Source: Clostridiaceae bacterium
Lineage (GTDB): Bacteria; Bacillota; Clostridia; Saccharofermentanales; UBA5734
Direction of reading: 5' to 3'
Assembly (NCBI GenBank): GCA_012727965.1
Contig: JAAYFZ010000207.1
Location: 1 to 10,363 of the forward strand
DNA: 10,363 nucleotides
Shown: one piece after another, positions 5,560 through 10,363 of the stretch
Layout: each line of letters begins with the position of its first letter
Numbering within the stretch: the first letter of the stretch is position 1
Program-made: the position numbers and the translations under genes
Notes under the pieces: generated by a model
What the model was told of the DNA's origin: nothing
Seen by the model: only the letters and a program-made list of their open reading frames with translations
Databases searched by the model: none

Positions 5560-7350
5560 CTAACCCGGAAGTACGATAATAATCTTGGTTCCCTGTCCCA
5601 ATGCGCTTGTAACCTCTACCTTTTCCCGGCCTTGATAATAAACATGCATTCTGGCCAAAGCATTCTCGATGCCTATGTGATTCTTATCTTCTGAATTCAG
5701 TGCCTGTCTCTGATTTATTTTGTTAAGCACTTTTTCTTCTATACCTTTGCCGTTGTCCGCGATGGTGATTCGGATACCATTATCACCATATTTACCCATA
5801 TCAACTGTAAGCACAGATTGTTCTCTCTCACCTTCAAATCCGTGAATTATCGCGTTTTCAAGAAAAGGCTGCAGCAGCAGTTTATGGATCTTAAAACCCA
5901 TGATATCCGGCGCTATATTGATCTGACAGGCAAATTTATTTTTAAGTCTAAATTGTTGTAAATAGACATACTTCTTCAGCCACTCCGCTTCGTCTCTGAC
6001 CGTCACAGTGCCATTGCTGTTAGAAATGGCGTATCTGAGAATGGTTGCTAGTGTATTTATGGCATTGCTGATATCAAACTCATCTCTATCGATTGCCATC
6101 CAGTTGATCGTATCAAGTGTATTATAAATAAAATGTGGATTGATCTGAGCTTCGAGCGCTCTTATCTCAGCCTGGCGTTGTTTCTCGCCGGCTTCCTTTT
6201 CTTTTGCCAGTGCATCTTTTAGCTTCTTGAGCGTATTATTGAATTGCTGCGCTATCGTTTCAATCTCGACCGGCATCTTCTCCTTGATGGCTATTCTTAC
6301 GTCGAGGTCACCTGCTTCTGCCTTACGCATGGCGCCAACAACAGAAATAACCGAATCAGATAACTGCCCTGAAATCCTCCAAACTATCAATATTGTAAGC
6401 AGCAGAAGTGCAGCACTCAAAACGGCGATGATCAGCATCTGCTCTGTCAAACCCTTCAAGTAGGCACTCTGCTCTGTTACATGAACGATTTCCCAGTTGA
6501 GATTTTCGTCAAAATGGGTGTAGATAGATGAATAATTCGGATCGAAGCCATCTGATTTAGCCGCAAGTTTTACATAAACATCCCTGCGTTCATCTATATC
6601 TGGTTGTTGTTCATATAGCTCAAGTCCAATCATTTCCTTGTCGGTATAGGAAATGATCCTGCCTTCTGCTCCTACTAAATAGTTGTAGTTTAAATCTCCA
6701 GCCCGATCCGCCTGCTCAGACTTCAGAATATCTTGCAAAAACTGTTCGTCGAGGCTGAGAATAACTACGGCACTTTTCTTCTCGAGGTCTCTGTAATCAA
6801 TTACGCGGTGAGCCATGTGGAACAGGTAATAGTCTCTACTGGCAAATCTGGTGCCAAATTCAGTCGGCAAAATATGCATCTTATTATCAGAGGATATCTG
6901 CTCATACAGAGCTGTTTCTTGCATACTGTAGTTTTTCATCCATGAATTGTCATAGGTAGTTGGCGTCAACTGATCATATGTAATTTGCTGGCCGGAATCG
7001 GTGATTACTGTAATGGAACGAATATGATCCTTGGTATTGAGAAGTCCTCGCAGATATCTTCGAAGTTGATTTACAGTAACCGGGACATCCTTCTCACTAT
7101 TTAGATTATCTACCCAGGAAACAACATCGTCGTTGGTGTATATCTGATATAGAAGATCTTCGTAAGACTCAAGGCTAATTTGCAGGTTATTTGCCATCTG
7201 CCTAAGGTTTGTTTGCGTCAGTACCTCTGTGTTTTTTCTGAGAGTTGAAGATGTATTGTAAAACGTAAACATGCTAAGCAGAATGATCGGCATCGTTGAT
7301 GTCAGAACAAACAAGCTGATTATTTTTTTACGAAGGCTGATTTTTCTCAT
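5560..7350 (-). CDS. YesM-like sensor histidine kinase (His_kinase/HATPase_c, extracellular Cache-like sensor)
   Basis: This 596-residue membrane sensor kinase has transmembrane segments at about 10-31 and 304-325, enclosing an extracellular region of about 270 residues typical of dCache sensors of this family. A HAMP-like segment (about 325-378) and a charged coiled coil (366-400) follow. The His_kinase motif is LEAQINPHFIYNTLDTINWM (399-418), with His406 the predicted phospho-acceptor. The ATPase domain has N-box LLQPFLENAIIHG (492-504), ADNGKGI (531-537) and HIGIENALARM (558-568). Length and plan match the YesM class, which usually pairs with an AraC-type response regulator (YesN class) to switch on sugar transporter genes. 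No such regulator is in the window, either side of this gene. The ATG has GAGGGGG (7356-7362) 5 bases upstream. Two copies of the importer operator core lie just before the gene. Confidence 0.95.
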   Translation of the reverse strand: MRKISLRKKIISLFVLTSTMPIILLSMFTFYNTSSTLRKNTEVLTQTNLRQMANNLQISLESYEDLLYQIYTNDDVVSWVDNLNSEKDVPVTVNQLRRYLRGLLNTKDHIRSITVITDSGQQITYDQLTPTTYDNSWMKNYSMQETALYEQISSDNKMHILPTEFGTRFASRDYYLFHMAHRVIDYRDLEKKSAVVILSLDEQFLQDILKSEQADRAGDLNYNYLVGAEGRIISYTDKEMIGLELYEQQPDIDERRDVYVKLAAKSDGFDPNYSSIYTHFDENLNWEIVHVTEQSAYLKGLTEQMLIIAVLSAALLLLTILIVWRISGQLSDSVISVVGAMRKAEAGDLDVRIAIKEKMPVEIETIAQQFNNTLKKLKDALAKEKEAGEKQRQAEIRALEAQINPHFIYNTLDTINWMAIDRDEFDISNAINTLATILRYAISNSNGTVTVRDEAEWLKKYVYLQQFRLKNKFACQINIAPDIMGFKIHKLLLQPFLENAIIHGFEGEREQSVLTVDMGKYGDNGIRITIADNGKGIEEKVLNKINQRQALNSEDKNHIGIENALARMHVYYQGREKVEVTSALGQGTKIIIVLPG

Positions 7351-7365
7351 CTATACCCCCTCGAT

Positions 7366-7385
7366 TGGCAAAAGCTCATTTGCTA
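7366..7385 (+). promoter_or_regulatory. Operator-like site B, second copy of the importer operator core
   Basis: TGGCAAAAGCTCATTTGCTA matches the importer operator core TAGTAAAAGCTCATTTACTA (2781-2800) at 17 of 20 positions. All three differences are transitions, and two of them change both halves of the palindrome together (TAAA/TTTA to CAAA/TTTG), so symmetry is kept. It lies 16 bases upstream of the kinase start codon. This pattern is what one expects of two operators for one regulator. Confidence 0.6.
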
Positions 7386-7406
7386 GTGCTTAACAAATGA
7401 GCTTTT
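7370..7406 (-). terminator. 13-bp inverted repeat between GH31 and kinase genes; possible weak terminator
   Basis: AAAAGCTCATTTG (7370-7382) and CAAATGAGCTTTT (7394-7406) are perfect inverted repeats around an 11-base loop. In the leftward transcript this would be a hairpin with only four terminal U, paired into the stem, followed by GCC, so termination would be partial at best. It may lower expression of the kinase relative to the transport and GH31 genes, or end the GH31 message. The arms are also copies of the operator core, so the repeat may exist for protein binding rather than RNA folding. Confidence 0.5.
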
Positions 7407-7410
7407 CGCA
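7391..7410 (-). promoter_or_regulatory. Operator-like site C, inverted third copy of the operator core
   Basis: Read on the minus strand this is TGCGAAAAGCTCATTTGTTA, 17 of 20 identical to site B and 15 of 20 to the importer operator. It is less symmetric than A and B. Its centre is 25 bp from that of site B, in opposite orientation. A TAGAAT box (7427-7432, minus strand) lies just upstream with no convincing -35; if used, sites C and B would sit just after the transcription start, the same geometry as the importer operator. Confidence 0.4.
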
Positions 7411-7438
7411 GGCAACGGTCATACTTATTCTATCATTA

Positions 7439-9418
7439 TTATATTTTTTGATATACGGGAATTATCGAAATTGGCGCGCTTGCCTCTATCCACTGTCCGC
7501 CCTCATATTGCTGATCTCCGTGGAAATCCTTCCAGGCTCGACCTGCCGGCAGGTATACCTGTCTGCTGCGTGCACCATGCTCAAGGATTGGAGCTACTAA
7601 ATATTCATCACCATACATATACTGATCTTCAACTTCCCAGCAGGTCTTATCCTCCGGGAACTCATAAAACAGAGTTCTCATAACGGGAGTGCCTTTCTCA
7701 TGAGCCTGCTGCATTAGTCGTCTAGTATAATCACGAAGCTGTTCCCGCACAGCCAGATATTTACAGCAGATTTCATAAGCTTCCCCGCCATAACTCCAAA
7801 CTTCATTATCTGCTCCAGATCGGCAATGAGCCCCGCCTGTCGTGCCATATTGTGGCTGTTTGGGCTCGCGATCACCATGAAGACGCATAACAGGGCAAAA
7901 AGTCCCCCACTCGAACCAGCGGATAAACAACTCACGGAAATCTGAATCATTGGGATCACCGCCGTGGAAACCACCAATATCTGTAGTCCACCAGGGAATC
8001 CAGGCCATACCGATGTTTAGCCCTGCCGTCAGCTGATTTTTCATACTGGAGAAGCTTGAAGCAATATCACCAGACCAAACCAGTGCTCCGTATTTCTGAC
8101 TACCCGCCCAGGCACAGCGAAGTAAGTTGACAATATCTGTCTGCCCTTCTGCCGCCATGCCTTCATAAAATGCCCGGGCATATTCGACTGGATAGATATT
8201 GCCGATCTCAAGATCAGTCCCCAGATAATACCTATAGTTCTCGAAGTCATAGACCGTGTACTCTGGCTCTGCCTCATCCAACCAAAATAAGCGTACACCT
8301 TTCTGATAATAATTTTTCTTAGCCTTGTCCCAGATGAAGTCTCTGGCACCGGGATTTGTTGCGTCGAAATGAATCGTATCACCCTCGAAGTTCATGCCAA
8401 TCCTGATGCCACGCTCTGTTCTGATCAAATAGCCGCGCTCCAGCATCTCCTGGAAATTCTCAGACTCGTAATCAACTGTCGGCCAGATTGAAACCATCAG
8501 CTCGATACCCATGCTCTTGAGTTCGCTGATCATAGCCTCCGGATCCGGCCAATAGGTCGAGTCGAAGCGCCAATCACCCTGTTTGGGCCAATGGAAGAAG
8601 TCGGCAACTATCACGTCCAGTGGTAAATTGCGCTTCTTGTACTCTCTCGCAATATTAAGAAGCTCTTCTTGTGTCTGATAACGTAGTTTGCACTGCCAGA
8701 AACCAAGTCCATATTCCGGCATCATGGGGACTTTTCCCGTTATGTCTGCGTATTTCTCAACGATTTCTGCTGGTGTATCACCAACAGTCAGCCAGATATC
8801 GAGCAGCTTAGTTGATTCTGCTTCGAAACTCATCGTATTATGTCCGAATACAGCTCTGCCGACCGCTGGATTATTCCAGAGCATGCCATAACCCAGTGAA
8901 GATACAAAAAATGGAATGCTTGCCTGAGAATTGCGATGTGCCATTTCCAGATCTGTACCCTTAAGATCAAGATATGGCTGCTGATACTGTCCCATACCGA
9001 ATATTTTCTCTTTTCGATCCAGAGAATCAATGCGATAGGTCAAGCGATAGTTGCCGCCAATAATCGGCTTGAACTCTCTTGCCTCAACCTCCAGAGCACT
9101 GCAATCAGGATGCGTTACATCACGCCTGTTTCGCCAGTATTCGCGCAAAATAGTCTTACCCTTAGCATTCGTGACCTCGATACGCCCGTCATGTGTAACA
9201 TGGACGGATATTTGTCCATTCGTCAGTGTGCCAGCGCCATCCGAAACAACTACTGAAGGTACCGTGATGACTGGAGGCTGCAATAGTGCCCAGTTCTCAT
9301 CAGGCATGACGGCAGATTTACAGGCTCTTATCCTTACACCGTCCCGGCCCCAGGCCTCTACAGAGACTTCTTCCGCGTCATAGTTGAATATCAGCCGATT
9401 GTTCTCGATCCTTAGCAT
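7439..9418 (-). CDS. GH31 alpha-glycosidase (alpha-xylosidase or alpha-glucosidase type)
   Basis: This 659-residue enzyme hydrolyses alpha-glycosidic bonds by the retaining mechanism. An N-terminal beta domain (about 1-230) precedes the TIM barrel (from about 234, PEYGLGFWQCKLRY). The nucleophile motif is LFWLDEAEPE, with Asp381 predicted as nucleophile. The acid/base motif LVWSGDIASSF gives Asp451, followed by PWWTTDIGGF (475-484). The C-terminal part has GDEYLVAPIL (603-612). WLDEAEPE recalls the alpha-xylosidase/glucosyltransferase branch of GH31 more than classic alpha-glucosidases (WxDMNE); this is from memory, so substrate is tentative. No signal peptide is seen, so it probably acts in the cytoplasm on imported oligosaccharides. 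I start at ATG 9418 rather than the preceding GTG (9419-9421) because AGGTGA (9425-9430) is better spaced. It begins 10 bases after the MalG-type gene stop. Confidence 0.95.
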   Translation of the reverse strand: MLRIENNRLIFNYDAEEVSVEAWGRDGVRIRACKSAVMPDENWALLQPPVITVPSVVVSDGAGTLTNGQISVHVTHDGRIEVTNAKGKTILREYWRNRRDVTHPDCSALEVEAREFKPIIGGNYRLTYRIDSLDRKEKIFGMGQYQQPYLDLKGTDLEMAHRNSQASIPFFVSSLGYGMLWNNPAVGRAVFGHNTMSFEAESTKLLDIWLTVGDTPAEIVEKYADITGKVPMMPEYGLGFWQCKLRYQTQEELLNIAREYKKRNLPLDVIVADFFHWPKQGDWRFDSTYWPDPEAMISELKSMGIELMVSIWPTVDYESENFQEMLERGYLIRTERGIRIGMNFEGDTIHFDATNPGARDFIWDKAKKNYYQKGVRLFWLDEAEPEYTVYDFENYRYYLGTDLEIGNIYPVEYARAFYEGMAAEGQTDIVNLLRCAWAGSQKYGALVWSGDIASSFSSMKNQLTAGLNIGMAWIPWWTTDIGGFHGGDPNDSDFRELFIRWFEWGTFCPVMRLHGDREPKQPQYGTTGGAHCRSGADNEVWSYGGEAYEICCKYLAVREQLRDYTRRLMQQAHEKGTPVMRTLFYEFPEDKTCWEVEDQYMYGDEYLVAPILEHGARSRQVYLPAGRAWKDFHGDQQYEGGQWIEASAPISIIPVYQKI

Positions 9419-9424
9419 CACAGA

Positions 9425-9430
9425 TCACCT
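9425..9430 (-). promoter_or_regulatory. Ribosome binding site of GH31 gene, overlapping the permease stop
   Basis: AGGTGA lies 6 bases before ATG 9416-9418 and only 3 before the in-frame GTG at 9419-9421, favouring the ATG. It overlaps the TAG stop (9429-9431) of the MalG-type permease, so translation of the two genes is probably coupled. Confidence 0.7.
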
Positions 9431-10274
9431 ATCCTTTCACAGCACCGCTTGTCATACCTGCTATTATATATTTCTGCATAAAGATGAATATAAGTGCAAC
9501 CGGTATTATTGTAACAACAGCGAAGGCAGTCAGGTAGCTCCATTTAGTCCCATATTGACCCATGAAGTTAAAAATACCAGCTGTAATTGGTCTTTTTTGC
9601 TGATCTAAGATAAATGTCATGCCATAAGCGAGGTCGCCCCAGGCATAGAGAAATGAGAAAACTGTACAGACAATTACACCTGGCTTAGCAACCGGTATCA
9701 ATACCCTGACAAAAGACGACAACCTGGTACAACCATCGATATAGGCTGCTTCTTCGAGCTCGCCAGGGATACAGGCAAAATAATTCTTGAGTATCAGTAC
9801 AGAAAACGGTATACCGATTGTTGCGTCAGCCAGTATCGCTGCCCACCATGTATTGTAAACATGCATGCCCTTGAACATTATAAACATCGGTGTCAGAAGA
9901 ACCGAAACAGGCAGCATCTGCGTAACAAGGAAAAACAGAAGCATGCTTTTTCGACCCCTATACCTGTATTTCGCAATAGCATATGAGGCCGGTACAGCCA
10001 GAAGCACTGCAATAACCACAGCTCCAGAAGATATCAGAAGACTGTTGCCGAAGGAATGAAACATATTGAAATCGCCGGTCTCTAGCTGAGCGACATAAGA
10101 TTTAGTATTGAGAATATGCGGATAAAATGTAGGAGGTATCTGAAATATTTCCTGTTCGGTTTTAAATGATGTAACCAGTATCCAAAAAAGTGGAAAAAGC
10201 AGAAAGCATAGAATAATGATGGAAAGGAAAGAGAATAAGACATCTTTTTTCTTGCCTAAACTATTGCTGTTCAT
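9429..10274 (-). CDS. CUT1 sugar ABC transporter permease, MalG-like
   Basis: This 281-residue inner-membrane permease has about six hydrophobic segments (roughly 13-36, 77-100, 110-132, 143-163, 197-219 and 247-266). The EAA loop that docks the ATPase is EEAAYIDGCTRLSSFVRVLI (174-193). The C-terminus IFMQKYIIAGMTSGAVKG (264-281) is the usual MalG-class ending. It would pair with the MalF-type permease just upstream, whose stop codon overlaps this start (ATGA at 10271-10274). AAGGAGA (10284-10290) provides the ribosome site. The lipoprotein at 4141-5433 is the likely binding partner. No MalK/MsmX-type ATPase is in the window; in many Firmicutes a shared ATPase encoded elsewhere serves such systems (family knowledge, not seen here). 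The cytoplasmic GH31 enzyme follows directly, suggesting the imported sugar is its substrate. Confidence 0.95.
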   Translation of the reverse strand: MNSNSLGKKKDVLFSFLSIIILCFLLFPLFWILVTSFKTEQEIFQIPPTFYPHILNTKSYVAQLETGDFNMFHSFGNSLLISSGAVVIAVLLAVPASYAIAKYRYRGRKSMLLFFLVTQMLPVSVLLTPMFIMFKGMHVYNTWWAAILADATIGIPFSVLILKNYFACIPGELEEAAYIDGCTRLSSFVRVLIPVAKPGVIVCTVFSFLYAWGDLAYGMTFILDQQKRPITAGIFNFMGQYGTKWSYLTAFAVVTIIPVALIFIFMQKYIIAGMTSGAVKG

Positions 10275-10363
10275 CGTTTATCTTCTCCTTTCAGCGTGAT
10301 TCTGAGGTATATGATGCCAACAGCCAGTAAAATCAGGAAGAGAACATTGGCAACAGCCGAGCC
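10271..10363 (-). CDS. CUT1 sugar ABC transporter permease, MalF-like, C-terminal end
   Basis: Only the last 30 residues are in the window; the gene continues past the right edge. The fragment GSAVANVLFLILLAVGIIYL, then RITLKGEDKR, is a final transmembrane helix with a basic cytoplasmic tail. It matches the normal ending of MalF/UgpA-type permeases (small residues, LFLI, then Y.R). Its TGA (10271-10273) overlaps the ATG of the MalG-type gene by four bases, the standard arrangement for a coupled permease pair. The ribosome site of the next gene lies inside this coding end. Confidence 0.85.
   Translation of the reverse strand, partial: GSAVANVLFLILLAVGIIYLRITLKGEDKR

Noticed and set aside
5551..5563. 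TGGCAAAAACTAA, resembling the left half of operator site B
   Set aside because: The right half TTTGCTA is missing, so there is no dyad, and it overlaps the kinase stop codon. Likely chance.
7433..7443. TATAAT on the minus strand overlapping the GH31 stop as a kinase promoter
   Set aside because: No acceptable -35 lies 16-18 bases upstream, and the AT-rich run easily gives such a hexamer; not called as a promoter on its own.
1..10363. Search for CRISPR arrays, insertion sequences, tRNA/rRNA genes, phage or defence genes
   Set aside because: None seen: no regularly spaced repeats, no transposase-like product, and every substantial gene belongs to sugar transport, sensing or breakdown.

Overview
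This window reads as a carbohydrate uptake and utilisation locus from a low-to-mid GC Gram-positive bacterium, most likely a gut- or rumen-type member of the Clostridia (Firmicutes). That placement is inference. It rests on strong GGAGG-type Shine-Dalgarno sites before most genes, a Lys-rich lipoprotein signal followed by a Ser/Thr/Glu linker, a YesM-type two-transmembrane histidine kinase, and LacI-type regulation of ABC sugar transporters.

Left block (1-4065). A divergent unit is centred on a 276-base promoter region. Leftward runs a CUT2 (ribose/AI-2-type) ABC importer: a double-domain ATPase (1243-2751), a permease (249-1220) and a second permease cut by the window edge (1-234). Rightward runs a LacI-family regulator (3028-4065). 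Both directions have recognisable sigma-70-type promoters (TTGACA with 17-base spacers). The importer leader holds a perfect 9-bp inverted repeat, TTTAGTAAA-N6-TTTACTAAA, placed just after the predicted transcription start. One arm of it recurs inside the regulator's own promoter.

Right block (4141-10363). All genes run leftward: the end of a MalF-type permease (10271-10363), a MalG-type permease (9429-10274), a cytoplasmic GH31 alpha-glycosidase (7439-9418), a YesM-like sensor kinase (5560-7350) and a CUT1 solute-binding lipoprotein (4141-5433). The permeases overlap by ATGA, and the GH31 ribosome site overlaps the permease stop codon, so these three are translationally coupled. The lipoprotein has its own TATAAT and ends at a strong terminator between the two blocks. 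The likely flow is capture of an oligosaccharide by the lipoprotein, import through MalF/MalG, then intracellular release of alpha-linked xylose or glucose by the GH31 enzyme. The kinase would sense a related sugar outside the cell. Neither its response regulator nor the CUT1 ATPase is in the window.

The most interesting signal joins the blocks. The 20-bp core of the importer operator recurs with 17/20 identity (three transitions, symmetry kept) before the kinase gene, followed by a third inverted copy 25 bp away. This suggests the LacI-type protein also controls the kinase and perhaps the lipoprotein. That protein has an unusual recognition helix and no visible hinge-helix motif. Otherwise the genes belong to known families, and I see no clearly new enzymatic or defence system. 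No stretch over 300 bases lacks a gene.
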